Below, piece after piece: positions 43,805-55,827 of a stretch of DNA of 64,000 bases (its first letter is position 1; each line of letters starts with the position of its first letter). This DNA comes from Cryptomeria japonica (lineage: Eukaryota > Streptophyta > Pinopsida > Cupressales > Cupressaceae), in NCBI RefSeq assembly GCF_030272615.1, contig NC_081410.1, forward strand, positions 291,308,457 through 291,372,456, in the 5' to 3' direction. The notes under the pieces were generated by a model, which searched no databases, was not told the origin of the DNA, and saw only the letters and a list, made by a program, of their open reading frames with translations. The position numbers were made by a program, and so were the translations under genes.

Positions 43805-45407
43805 CTATGAGTTTGCGAAATCAAGGTGGCAGGTTCTTGAGGAAGGATATGCAATTATTGAATCATCTTCTTTGTCCACTTCGTCTTCCACAAGGAACTC
43901 AGAATCATCATCCTCATCATCTTCTTCCTCCATCCATTCATGGCTCGAGTCACTGTCTGACTCCTAGAATACTGATACAAGAACCAAATCCAGAAGAATA
44001 TGTGGTGTTAGGATCCGTGGGAAGATATAGTCTTGGAACTCAGTGTACCAAGATGTGCCACCTAGAGAAAGCACTATCAGATGGAGTTAGAGGAGAAACT
44101 GAGCAGTGCGCTCCACATGAAAGTGATGAGTAGACAACAAAATAGTCTTTAAACCACCTATAAGCAGGTGCCAGTCCACATCTCCTCCAATGTCTATGAA
44201 GCATTGTAGGTCTGAGGCCAAGGGAAGACCTATAAAGGGAACAAAATATTCCACAACATCCTCAAGACCACCTAGGTACTCTGATGGGATGAGTGTCTGA
44301 TTCAACTCCATTGCTAGATAATCATTCGTCCCAACATCCAACAATGAAGCCATGAAGTGGGAGCAGATGTCCGTGTTGACACGGTATCTATCTACATCAT
44401 TAATAAAATCCTCCCCTAGCACCCATTTAATAGCATCACTAATCAAAGGGATTTTTCGTTGCATCATACTCTGCAACCTCCAGTTTGAAATGTTGCCTAA
44501 GAAAGTGACTTGCACTTTTCTACTGGTAAGCCTAATAGGAGTATCCATAACTCTAGAAACTGTGCCGTTAAGCCAGCTACTATACAAAAGAATGTCTGAA
44601 AAGACATATTTATAGCTGATTTGTAGTCCTATGTAATAAATAAAAATCAAGAGTAGGTGCCCTCTATCTTTGATGTAGCTATCCTTTTTCATTACTTGCA
44701 TAGGTGAATGCCGTTGGGCCTGAGAGTTGCGTATGTCCTGTCCAGAGCCTTAAAAGGAGTAGCAATGTACTCAAATGCCCCACGTATCTTCAAGTAATCC
44801 TTGCCCAAGCCCAGTAAACCACAGGACTATTTTGGCTCATGTAAGCTTTGCTGGCCGTGAATGTTTGCCTTAATGAGGAGATCTTTCTTGAGAAGCATAT
44901 CATTCCAACTGGATCAGAATGACGATGTAGTGGCTGTTATCATTTCAAAATCATAGATGGTGGCACTTCTTCACATTTTAGCATTAATATTGCCAGTAGA
45001 ATGAGGTGGCAGATGTGCTGACGGACACTTATCATAAAGGCACCCTTTTTGTGCACAAATATAGGCATGCAATACATTTAAGGAAGAAAGCCTCAAAAGT
45101 GTATGCAATATTTTCATTTTGCATCTCATGTGCCAAAACCCTCTAGAAGTATTAGAAAGCTTGTCTGTAGAGAAATGGAGATGGAAATAGGGACTTCTAA
45201 TCCTTCCTAGGGTAAAATGTGGGTGGGTTTGTACGTAAAAATTTGATACGTGTCCCACGCTATGCCCTCGAAGCCAGAGTACCCCAAGCATAAGCCCAAA
45301 TCAAAGATGCACACCCGTGATCCCATGGCGGTGATCGACTCATTTGAAGAGGTCATTGAGCCTGACCTGCACAAGTAGCCAAAAGCCCTCAAGGAGGCTG
45401 CATGCAC
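43805..45407 (-). pseudogene. Element D antisense accessory ORF with acidic tail
   Basis: On the strand opposite to gag-pol, one frame runs from 44701 to the stop at 43805-43807 with only two interior stops (44087-44089 and about 43970). It encodes LLDVGTNDYLAMELNQTLIP, EYFVPFIGLPLASDLQCFID and an acidic tail (EWMEEEDDEDDDSEFL, EDEVDKEDD). Upstream, in other frames because of indels, the path continues to about 45407 (SWNDMLLKKDLLIKANIHG, LGLGKDYLKIRGAFEYIATP). Amino-acid usage is protein-like here, unlike the plus-strand frames in the same place. I recognise no domain. Some Tat-type elements carry an antisense ORF between pol and the 3' LTR, which this fits. The plus-strand open frame 43807-44133 is taken as its shadow. 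Confidence 0.6.
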
Positions 45408-45480
45408 AAGAATGTCAAATAATAGGAATTAGCCGTAGTCTATGACATTCAAATTCTGGAATAGCAACATTCCTTAATTC

Positions 45481-48400
45481 TTGGTCCCCATGGTTCCACA
45501 TTATCCAGAGTTTATTGTAGCATGCACAAATAGATTTGTGCCAGACTCCCTTTCAATACAAGGCTCTTCTTTGCGGGTTATTATAACCCTAGAAGCTATT
45601 CGGGACATGCTGTGTTTTCCCAGAATCGACATCATAGAGATTTTTGACAAAGATGCTATGGAAGATTATTGGTACTCCAGGTGAGACATCATTCCCTATT
45701 GTCAAGCCGCGTTGAATCAGAGCTCTATGGTTGAGCCTCCAAAGCTCCTTTTGCCCTATAGTGACTTAAAGTAAGATGACCTTAAGGATGTCGCCTCTAC
45801 CATTCCATTCCTATGTGGTCATGACAATGACCGAGAGATCACCGTTCCCATGATGGCATTTATTTTTTAACGTTGGAAGCAGAAAGAACCATTTCATTTT
45901 GACTTCTCTATTTTGATAGCCAGAGAAATGGTGGGGTAGTTGGCTCAGTTTGAGCAATCGTGATGGTTCAGGTTTTCCTCGTTCTTGGTTCATCTATTTG
46001 TACACCATAATGTCACTTTCTTTAGTCAATTCATGTGATTGGCTACCCATGATTCGAAAAGGAGAAGGATAGTGTCTGCCTGTACACCTGTCTTATTGGC
46101 TACCTATGATGTATACCAGTTTTCAAACTGTTTTCTAGCTCCTGTCTTTCAATATTTTGGTGTTATTCCTCAGGAGCCACTTGCCCAATTTTCCCACATT
46201 CATGTGAATTGGATGTGTAATGAACGCCCCCGCTGTGACTGGTTCTTAGGTAGAGATTTCTTTTATCAGAGTATATGGCTTTTCCGAGGAACCCTTCCAC
46301 CTGCCTACATATGTCACTGAAAGAACCCCAGCCCTTGAAATATTCTGAGAGCTGGTGGAGGTTGAGAAGGTTATAGTGTCAGGGAAACATGATACATCCA
46401 TAACTAAATACCACAAGGCTACTAGCGTCACCATTCTTAAACGAAGGAGTATCGTTGAGAAGGGCTTGACCTCCAAGCTGGTACAACTCATCTTGGTAGT
46501 AATTGATGATTTATGGAGTTACGACCCAGAAGGCTTTCTGTCAAGCAAATACAAAAAAAATGCCATTAAGCATGTGCCACTAAGATTGTGGGAGGGCCGC
46601 ACCAATCCACCAGAAAATGGCCCAAGCCTTTATGTGGGTCCTAGTGATTTTCCCGTAACTGAGTGCCCCCCATGGTTGAGTTTCTACACTCCTGCGCAAA
46701 GGCACAACCCAAATAAGCCTATTCCTCGTAACATGTTGTAGGCCATGAAAGATGATTTTTGTCCTAGAAAGAAGAGGGAACATTTCTAGATCTACCGTTA
46801 AGAAACTCAACAACCTCGAGCTAATGTGGGGAATGCTCCTTTGGACAGGTGTTTTGAGGATGAATGGAAAAGGTATAATGATGACGAGGAAGAGATAAGT
46901 GATGAATCCCCACGTGATGAATCATCCCTCGAGGAGGCTCAATGACAAGAAGTGGAGCTTAGAAATGTAGAAGAGAAAAATACTGAGTCTAACATTCCAT
47001 TAGCCCATCTCGGAAGCCATGTTCCCAATATTCAAAAAGATGAGCTGAAATACAGATGCCTGACCCTTATCAAGGAAGAAACAATACATGGGTTCTGCAA
47101 AGAAGGGTTCATCTTCTTGAGTCCCTATGGTTCTTTCAGCCTCTCGACAAATGATGACTTCCATGGTTTAGGTACACCCTAGTCCCTTCATCTCTTCTCA
47201 ATATTTGGTTTCCTTAGTGCCCCAAGTTGCACCTATGTTTGCTCAGGTCCCTACTGCTCTTACATTAGTACATGTCGGAACACAGATTGAACCCAAGGTT
47301 AAGTCATTGTATGCCGCTTCGCTCCCTGCCCCTGATGTCATTTTCCTTGCAACGTTCTTCCCGTAGGTTTCCTCTAAAACCAATGTTTCATGTAGGCTTG
47401 GTTTTGAAGAGTCCACTCCTCCCCCAAATGTCGGTGCAGCATCCACTAATCCATCTTTTTTCAGGAGCCCCTCCCTTTGTACCATTGTTCTCCCCAACCA
47501 TGCTAGTGCAACCCATTCAAGAAGGTTTTGGTGGTCCCATTTCCTCTTTTCCCTATGCCATTGATCCTGGTTTAGCATTTCTGATCAAGCTATTTCAACC
47601 TTAGATACTTATCATCAACAAGTCACCTATTCTAAAACTGCGCATCTTAACTGAGCTCACAAGAGGAAGGAGAAGGATGGACTGAGGCTAGCTTAACCAC
47701 ATGTGTGGACACATTTCAGTGAGGAGAATGATAGTCTCTTCTTTGCAACTATGTTCCCAAGGGTCAACAAGTCAGAGGCCTAAATGAAGCTAGATGATTA
47801 CTCTGTGCATACTGTCGGGGTTGATCTGATGAATACTACTACAATGGATTAGGTGGAACTGATGGAAGAAAATTTGAAAGTCATCTCTTCAGATTTTATC
47901 AAGAAGAACTGTCATCTGAATAAGATACAATTAGAGACCAGTCACCTCAGAGAATCCTTGGACCATCAGAGAAAGGAGAACAAAGCTAGAAGTGTTGAAA
48001 TCAACCGTTTGCGGGGGAGTTAACTAAAGCCAATTTTGGAAAAGAGAAGTTGCAAGCCATCATGAATAATGTGAGTTCCCAGTTGAAGGGGCAAGAGGCG
48101 ACAAGGAATGTAGCACTGAAGGAATTGCAAGAGAAAGAACAAGAGGTGCAACAACCAAAAGTAGATTCCAGAGATGCTACCCAGATTCAAGCTCAGTTGC
48201 ATGAAGAGGTTCACCTAAAAGAAGAATACGCTCAATATTTGAGCAATGCACAGGTCACTCTTTCTGAGGAAAGAGAGAAGATTGAAACAACCATGTGCAA
48301 AATGCAAAGCATCTTGGACAAAACTGAGAAGGAATTCCACAATGTAAGGGGATTATTATAGCAAGAGCAAGATCACATAGCGGGACTTCATGAAGCTTTT

Positions 48401-49277
48401 CAGGATAGAGGCACCAAGATTCTCGCTTTGGAGCATCAAGCCACTCATGAGCAGGAAAAAGATAAAGATCTACAAAATGAGATAAGAGAAAAGGACATTC
48501 AAATCGCGCGCTTATCTTAGATTCCCCCCTTTGGAAGTTCCTTAAGATCTCTCCCCGGTTGTGGAAGAATTGTATGCTTCTCATTGGGAGAAGATTAAGT
48601 AGTATTTCCCTTCTCTACAGCCTGTATTGATGTTCCTAGGTGAAGCACAATCTCTTTGTGTTGAAGAGGGCATTCTCATTGATAGAGTTACACTTTTAAT
48701 TGGTCCTAAAGTCCCCATAGCCTAGAGGTTGATTCAGTGGCTATATGCCACTTTCAATGAGGATTTGATAGCAAAGGGAGTTGTAGATCATAAGAAATTG
48801 ATCAGAAGGGCCAATATTTTTATCAATCATCACAAATTAGGCATGCAAGCATCAACAACACTTAATTCCTCAAGGATTTCAGTCACTTTTCGATGTGTGG
48901 AGACATTTGTGTACCTTGGCATGCCTTCATCTTTTCCTACAGGATGTTATTTTGGGGATTGAACAAATTATGAACTAAATAAAGCAACTGCAACAAGATC
49001 AAACTTTATGACAGTGCCTTAGTAGTTCTATTTCCGTAGAAGAGGTTGAATAGATTTTACACCCCTAAGCTCAACTCTATGCACTCCTGAGGGTGGTCAA
49101 TGAGGAACCAACAATCTTACCATTTGATGAAGTCATCTATTTTGAATAGAGTTTCCAGGTCCTAGAAGTTCAGGTATTTCCCTCTGAAGATGATTGGATT
49201 CCATTGCAGCAGGTCTTTGATATGCTTTTCCCAATTCAAGCTTAAAGTCTGGTCTCCGAACCAGCAATTTTGGGTCC
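45481..49277 (+). pseudogene. Element D sense accessory ORF (globular N-terminus, acidic middle, coiled coil)
   Basis: Protein-like sequence runs in the gag-pol direction with many stops and frame changes. N-terminal part (45481-46320): GSSLRVIITLEAIRDMLCFP, IPFLCGHDNDREI, TYDVYQFSNCFLAPVFQYFG. Middle (46355-46945): DDLWSYDPEGFLSSKY, GPSDFPVTECPPWLSFYTP and an acidic NDDEEEISDESPRDESSLEE. Then a Pro/Ser-rich part (about 47200-47600) and a coiled coil (about 47840-48520, e.g. LKELQEKEQEVQQPK, EEREKIETTMCKMQ). The C-terminal part includes LIRRANIFINHH and DDWIPLQQVFDMLFP. Element E sits at the very end: joining across it gives only a few residues and a stop. Start and frame joins are uncertain; function unknown. 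Confidence 0.6.
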
Positions 49278-50497
49278 TGTAGCGTCCTAAAATTGTGACA
49301 TTTGCAATTTCGACTGCATTTCGGTCTTCACGATGGCGACGCAACACGGAACCTGAATGGAGACCCTGAAACTTGTCCACGACACCAAAAACTGCATTTT
49401 CAAGCACCCTGGCCTGAACCTCCTTTGCACCCTGCTGTCCCGGGAGGTGGGACCAGAGCGCCCAGCGCCCTGGTCCCCCAGGACCATGGCGCCCAGCGCC
49501 TTGGTCCCTGGCCCTATTTTGGGCCCGGTCTCCTATGGGACTTCGGGTCTTTTTGTTTGCAAATTGGAAATAATATTTCTTGGTCGGCCTAAGGTCGGAA
49601 AAATCAGTCTTTTAACCCTAATTGGCAAGTATATAAACTACATTTTCCTCTCCCATTTGGGTAAGAAGGTCATATGTGTACAAGCATGGAAACTATACTC
49701 AAGCATTCAAGCATTCAAGCATTCCTTCAAGCAATTGATCATTTCAAGTCTCCATTCAAGGCTAAGTGTTGCATTCAAGACAAGGATTCAACCATTGAAG
49801 AGGAGATCACTTACAACATACAACATCTATACCTTCGCACATAAGGATACAAACATCCTTACAACAAGGTATTAGTACTTGTTTTACATTACAGACATTT
49901 ACATTTACAACATTGCTCATTTCTTTATTAATTCCAAAACCGGGGTTTGACCTAAAGGCAAACCCCTAATCCCTAACCCCCCAATCGTCTTTGCTTTTCT
50001 GTGTGTAGGTTGTAGGTACGTAGCTGAAATTGAAGATCTGGAATCCTTGTGCAGAGACGAACAGATCCCCCTTTGTTTCGCGGATTTTTCGGAGGACCGT
50101 GGGGCTCGGGCGCCATCGTCCCAGCAACTTTCACTCAAATTTGCAGGACAGTGCTGTATCGACATTTTACTACTAATTCCAGGTCCGTAGCTTCATACTG
50201 TATTCCTATCTCAGTTTATAAACGAATCTTTCTCACTTTCTATGCATTCCTAGCTTAATTCTTCTATGCACATTCTTCACAAAAGAGGGTAGCCTTGCTA
50301 TCATAACCCTTGAAACTCATTTAGCATCCAATCTTGCATTGCGTGGGATTGGATCTTGTGGGTTTCAACCCCTCTTTTGAATGTAAAGTCTCTCCCCTAA
50401 GTGAAAACCATCAACCCTAGTGAATCTCCCTTCTCTCTCCTTGAAGTTGGAAGAGGGGAGAGCAACTAGGGTTCGATCGCGATTTTTCCGCTTTACA
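49278..50497 (+). repeat. Element E 5' LTR
   Basis: 1220 bp. GC-rich block at 49435-49530 has a 31-bp unit (GCGCCCAGCGCCCTGGTCCC...) once in full and once in part. AAGCATTCAAGCATTCAAGC runs at about 49690-49730. Confidence 0.95.
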
Positions 50498-50500
50498 TTT

Positions 50501-50519
50501 TGGTGAACCCGACGTGAAC
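50501..50519 (+). other. Element E putative primer-binding site
   Basis: TGGTGAACCCGACGTGAAC, three bases after the LTR. One base different from the site of element B. Confidence 0.78.
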
Positions 50520-51676
50520 ATCCTTTCTGATTATTCATGGTTAGATCTGAAAATTGGATTCCTTGATAACATTTCCATGTTTGATCTTTTGTAAATTTTA
50601 GAGGTTAATTGCATAAAAACTCTAAAATTTCTTTTTAGTAATTAAGCTTGTGAAATGTCTAGATGTTAATGCTTGTTTTAGATCTGCCCTTCTATTACAA
50701 ATTATCAATTCATATTTGTGCTTTAATTTTGAAAATTAAGTGGTTAAGTGTCAAAACCCTAATTTTTGAAACCCTCTTGATTCAACCTTTGTCCGACAAT
50801 TTCACTGATCAAAACATCTCCAAATCAGCTGTAACTTTGGATTCCGCAATAAAATCACAATATCTTTCATCCCTGAAAATTTGGAAAAAAGTTGCGAGGA
50901 CCGTGTGCACTCCGAGCGCCATCGTCCCCGACATTTTTTCCGAAATTTCGGGAGCGAGATCTTACTGTATTTCTCTGCTAAAATCCAGAATTTTGGCTGA
51001 TTTTATCAATTTTAACACCTTCAAAATTACAGTCAAAGTTGGTCTAGCGATTGCTTGGATTAAGGCTTCTAATCATTCAAAAATTGTTGAAATTGAAATT
51101 TGTGTCAAAATTGTGTTTCTTACAGTCCTAAATCTGAAAAGTGTGTTAACATTCATTCGAAATTTCAATGCTTTATTCAAATTCTTGCAATTTGTGACTT
51201 TTGAAATTAAGTGCTTAATTACAACAACTTTAATTTCCGCTTTCAAAATCAAATTTTGCGTGAAATTAAGTCAATTTTTAAATCCAAAACTTGCATTGCT
51301 TTTGGTATTCCCTCTAAAATCATAAAATTCAAAATTTCAGTTTCCCTCTCTTTTTCAAAATTCAAATTTTGCATTTTTTGACAATCTGGGTAGGGTTCAA
51401 TTTTGAGATTGCAACTTTAATTTGGCCTATCTACAGATCGTAAAATCACTCAATTTTTTCAGGTTAGCTGTAAAATCATCATAACTTTCATCCCTGCAAA
51501 TTTCGAAAAAAGTTGCGAGGACCGTGTGCACTCCGAGCGCCATGGTCCCGGACATTTTTTCTGAAATTTCAGGAGACTGTCATGATTGCATTTAACAGCT
51601 TAAATCTAGAAGATTGGCTGGTTTTACTGAAATTTGCTACCTCTAAAATTCAAAATCTTCTCTCTCTCTCTAGTGC
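50520..51676 (+). other. Element E leader with two ~140-bp direct repeats
   Basis: Segments at about 50880-51005 and 51475-51625 both run AAAAAGTTGCGAGGACCGTG...GCGCCAT(C/G)GTCCC...ACATTTTTTC. A related GAGGACCGTGGGG...GCGCCATCGTCCC string lies in the LTR (about 50093-50122). An open frame at 50663-51325 crosses one repeat and has no domain. Confidence 0.75.
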
Positions 51677-54192
51677 ATGAGTTTTACAACAATAAGCCCT
51701 ACTTACACTATTCCTGTTAGACGAAGCCGTAGAATTAAGTCTTTCCAAGGTGTAATTACCGAGGAGATGGAACCTAATTTGAATGGCCTTTTTAACGAGG
51801 ACATGGGTAATTCCTCTAATCCTCTTAATGATGAAGAAGCTCTCCATGAGGTTTCTGTAGAACAACTTTCAAAATTGGATAACCAATTTGATGATTTTCG
51901 ACAATGGATGTCTCAAGAATACCCCGATAGTCAAGCTCTTCCTTTAATTGAGGGTCTAAAACGTATGCTTCAAAGTGATAAGAATGGAATTGATATTTTG
52001 CGTGGTATTGCACACATTGTGGATTCGAATGTGATGCCTATGAAAAGTTGTGCCGAAACCTTAGGTTATACACAACCTCCTACTCAAGACAATCATTCTA
52101 TTCCTTTGACGACTTCTATTGCTAGCATACCTACTTTTACATCAAATATAATGACTACTTCAACACAAGACATTCCTCCTATGATCACCAGTCATGGGGG
52201 CAATCCCTCTTCTTCAATTAACCCTCTTCCTTCATTCAATCCAACTTCTTCATTCATTCCTTCAATGAGTGTTCCTATTATATCACCACAAATGAACATG
52301 ACACAAGGGGGCAATTCATTTTCCATTCCTCCTTGTAGTGTTCCTCCTGTCCAATAATCTCCTATGACTAACTATCATAGTGTCCCACCACCTTACTCTC
52401 TACCTTCTTTCAACACATAACACCTCCATCTCAATCTAACACATCTAATATGAACTCTTCGACTGAAGTGACCATTAACAATCTTGCACAAACTGTCTCT
52501 TCTTTACAACAACAAATTGCCTCTATGAATCAATCTAAGTTTAGTGTGCCCACATTTGATGTTGCGAGCCCACTTTCTCTTGACATTGTTCGAGCTATCC
52601 CTCCTAAACATGTTGAAATCCCGCATTTGGAGCTGTATAATGGTAAAGGTGATCCTCTAACACATGTTAAGACTTTTCAAACAATCTGTACTGATTTTGC
52701 CTATGACCAAAGGTTGCTTGCAAAATTGTTCACTAGAACATTAAGAGACAAAGCCCTACAATGGTATTGCTCGTTGCCTTCTTATTCTATTACTTCTTTC
52801 AAACAACTTGCAAATGCTTTCATTCAACAATTTCAAAACAATATAAGTCCTAAAGTTACTTTGATTGATTTAATGCATTGTAAACAAGGTGTTAAAGAGA
52901 AAGTGACTGATTTCATTGGTAGATATAAGCATTTGTATGCTCAAATTTCTTTTCTAGTGCCTGACAATGATATTCAAAGAATCTTTATTTCTAATTTACA
53001 AAAAGATATTCGAGATAAACTTCTGTTTTCTGAGTTTACTTCTTTCCAACAGTTGTGTGCAACTCTTCACAATTATCAACTGACTGTGAGTCAAATGGAA
53101 CAATCACATCCTATGGCTCTGAGTGATAAGGGTGATAGCAGTCAACAACCATTTGGGAAGTTTAAACCGAACAGAGATTCCATCAAATTCAATGAAAACA
53201 TCATCAACAACAATGTGAATGCAGCATCAGGTGTGCCTCCTATTTCTAAATTTTTCAAGAAAGAAAGAAAGTATACTCCTTTGAATGAATCATTGCATAG
53301 TATTATGAATAAGTTATTGGAACAAAATGTGCTTACTCTTCCTCCTATAAGGCAAATTGATCCTGCAAAGATTACTTCACCTTATTTTGATAACAAAGCT
53401 TTTTGTCAATTTCATCGTCAGCCTAGGCATGATACTGAAAAATGTTTTTCTTTAAAGGGTAAAATTCAAGATTTGATTGATAATAATACTATTTCTGTTT
53501 CTGGAGTGAATGATAAAGGCAATACATCTGTAGCTCCTCCTAATCAAAATCTTCAGATTTTCACTGATCCATTACCTTGTCATACCTCTAATGCGATTGA
53601 TACTACTGATTCCTCTGTCTCACCTGATGATCTCGTGTCTATGACTCCGAATGTGATTAACTTTATAGAGCAGCAGAAAATCCCTAAAGAACCTTCCATC
53701 ACATTTGATTTTAGTGAAACTATCAGGGCACCTGATGGTCCTTTATACATAGTTGCAAAAGTCAAGAATACACCTTGCCGTGGAGTGCTTATTGATCCTT
53801 CGTGCATGGTTAATGTTATTACTGAAGAATTTCTTTTTACTTTGCAATTGAATCAAGTGATTTATGACAAAACAGATGTGATTGTGAAACTATTTGATGC
53901 ATTTTCTTCTCCTGCAATTGGTTCTATTACATTGCCTATTGAGGTCCATAACAAATCCCATGATGTGAACTTTGCTATTATTCCATCTTCCGAACAATTT
54001 CGTGTGAAGCTTGGCTATCCTTGGCTATCTTCCATGAAAGCTATTGCTTCTCCTATTCATAAGTGTTTGAAATTTCCCCATAATGGTGAAGTTGTTATTG
54101 TCAATCATAGTCTCTTTAAACCAGCTGAAAGAACTTCTAGTGTTCCTATTGATTACTTTTGGCCTAAACAATTCCAATCTCTTCCTCCGTGA
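51677..54192 (+). pseudogene. Element E gag with protease-like domain
   Basis: Starts at ATG 51677 (MSFTTISPTYTIPVRRSRR). The N-terminal 226 codons end in a Ser/Pro-rich linker with a stop at 52355-52357 and a frameshift before 52440. The long frame 52450-54192 holds the capsid (about 52560-53100: LRDKALQWYCSLPSYSI, ISPKVTLIDLMHCKQGVKEK, FIGRYKHLYAQISFLVPDND), a knuckle of the FCQFHRQPRHDTEKCF kind (about 53400-53450) typical of some Gypsy gags, and a protease-like domain (about 53740-54110: RGVLIDPSCMVNVITEEF, AIGSITLPIEV, FRVKLGYPWLSSMKAIASP, HKCLKFPHNGEV). The catalytic Asp lies in Asp-Pro-Ser instead of Asp-Ser/Thr-Gly. Apart from one stop and one frameshift it is nearly intact, which fits a young insertion. 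Confidence 0.88.
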
Positions 54193-55092
54193 AGTGATCA
54201 TCTTTTCAAATCTTATCAAAAGTGGAAAACAGATATGATCCTATCTCTAAGTGAACCTAGAACACCTAAACTTGATATTCCTATCATTCTTGAGAAGGAA
54301 GTTCTTCCTTTGAAAGATAAAACTAATGTCTTTCCTCAAGAAGATTCCCAACCCGTTCCCATGGATGTGATTATGTCTATGCCTAATAAACCTTCTAAAA
54401 GTAGACCTATATCTCCTCGTCATGATGGAATTGGTCTTCTTCCTAAACCAAATATTCCTCCTTTGTATGGAGCAGTCCCTCCTCCTTTTTATAGAGAGAA
54501 GAGACCTTCTTCTTCTCCTATTATCCAGCCTAAGAGACCACAACCTAAACACCCAAGTGATAAGGATGAGAACATTCCTCCTCCTCAATCTTCTTCACTT
54601 CCTACTAAGACTAGACAAAATCGTTCTGCACGTGAACGCCGACGAAAGCGTCATCTTAGAGCTCAAGCAGCTGCTTCTCAAACTTTGCAATCTCCAAAAA
54701 CACCTTCAACAAGAATTATTCCATTTTCTCCAAAATCTCCTAAACATAAGATGCATGATGGTCTTGATCCTGTGCGAATTAAAGACCCTATTTTTATAAA
54801 TCTTGATGATGCTATAGATGAAAATGTTATTCATGATGAAAATGTTACTTCTCTTGCTTCTGATAGTGAATATGAACTTGTTGATATTGATAACCATTTA
54901 TCTAATGAATTTTCTAAAGCACTTATCCTAGCTCCTAGACAAGAACAACGTGGCTTGGAACATGAACATAGCCCTTGTTTGGATCTTGTGATAGCTCCAT
55001 CTGCTGTGTTGGATGTTCCTCCTCTAGCGTGTTCCCTGCCTTCTCGAAATATTGATCAGCAAGATCGGGGGGTAGATGATGTGCTAGACTAG
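54193..55092 (+). CDS. Element E C-terminal Pro-rich/basic ORF
   Basis: Same frame as the gag-protease ORF, separated from it only by the TGA at 54190-54192; the first ATG after it is at 54235. It contains a Pro/Ser-rich part (KPSKSRPISPRHDG), a strongly basic helix (QNRSARERRRKRHLRAQAAA, about 54615-54675), and an acidic tail (FINLDDAIDENVIHDEN). RT would be expected here in an autonomous element, but no RT motif is present. The basic stretch could bind RNA or act as a nuclear signal; this is inference. It may be translated by readthrough or be the natural C-terminus of one long protein. Confidence 0.6.
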   Translation, partial: SDHLFKSYQKWKTDMILSLSEPRTPKLDIPIILEKEVLPLKDKTNVFPQEDSQPVPMDVIMSMPNKPSKSRPISPRHDGIGLLPKPNIPPLYGAVPPPFYREKRPSSSPIIQPKRPQPKHPSDKDENIPPPQSSSLPTKTRQNRSARERRRKRHLRAQAAASQTLQSPKTPSTRIIPFSPKSPKHKMHDGLDPVRIKDPIFINLDDAIDENVIHDENVTSLASDSEYELVDIDNHLSNEFSKALILAPRQEQRGLEHEHSPCLDLVIAPSAVLDVPPLACSLPSRNIDQQDRGVDDVLD

Positions 55093-55811
55093 TTCATTAG
55101 CATAGCAGATTCTCTCCTTCTCTCTTTTGTTACTTCTTCTATATGTTACTCCCATTCTTCTATTTGTTGTCCTTAATGTTGTCTACTTGAGGACGATGCA
55201 AAACATTGAGATCTCTTTTGGTCTCTCTCATGTTGACTCAAAAGACACATGTGTTCCCTTCTTCTAGGTGACCTTCCTTGATTGGGGAATGAAGAACAAT
55301 TATGCATACATACATATGATATACATGAATTATCATACAGCATACTGACCCCGAGGAAAGCAAAGTCACCTTGTGCTTTGTGTTTTGTGTCTATTATCCT
55401 TGGGCTTATCTCACACTTGGGGGCTAAATCCTTGTGATAACGTGCTCCTTTCTCATTTCTTATATGTATCACTACCTTAAAGCAATCACCCCCGGTGAGG
55501 TGTGTGCGATCTCTTTAACATAGGGGGGCATACATCCTGTTCATATCTTTTCAAGATACTTGAAAATTTCTTGACAAATTTAGCTTTGCCTTGAAAATTT
55601 TTGATATTTCTCTTGCATGACTCATAGTGAGGGAACCTTACTACTGACAGTCATGGTTCTCCTCGTGATCTTCCCTTTTACTTTGTCAATCGAAGTCGTA
55701 AGATCCTTATTCCACTGGGGGCTTGGTGTGTCTTGCCTCCTTGATGTGGTGAAAGTCTTTCAATATTGTTTCCTTGTACTTTACCGGAAGTATGAGCATA
55801 CATACTCCCGC
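55093..55811 (+). other. Element E 3' non-coding region
   Basis: No coding domain. It contains extra purine runs of the CTTGGGGGCTAAA kind (about 55414-55427 and 55708-55720) that resemble the true tract. Confidence 0.6.
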
Positions 55812-55827
55812 TAAAGTGGGGGCTAAA
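55812..55827 (+). other. Element E polypurine tract
   Basis: TAAAGTGGGGGCTAAA directly abuts TGTAGCGTCC of the 3' LTR. Confidence 0.85.

Noticed and set aside
43807-44133. Plus-strand 108-codon open frame after pol of element D
   Set aside because: It is the reverse of the acidic tail of the antisense ORF, whose amino-acid usage is more protein-like.
50663-51325. 220-codon open frame in the leader of element E
   Set aside because: It crosses a leader repeat, is hydrophobic and Lys/Ile-rich like AT-rich non-coding DNA, and has no domain; kept only as a note.
54247-54588. Arg-rich minus-strand open frame
   Set aside because: Shadow of the Pro/Ser-rich frame of element E on the other strand.
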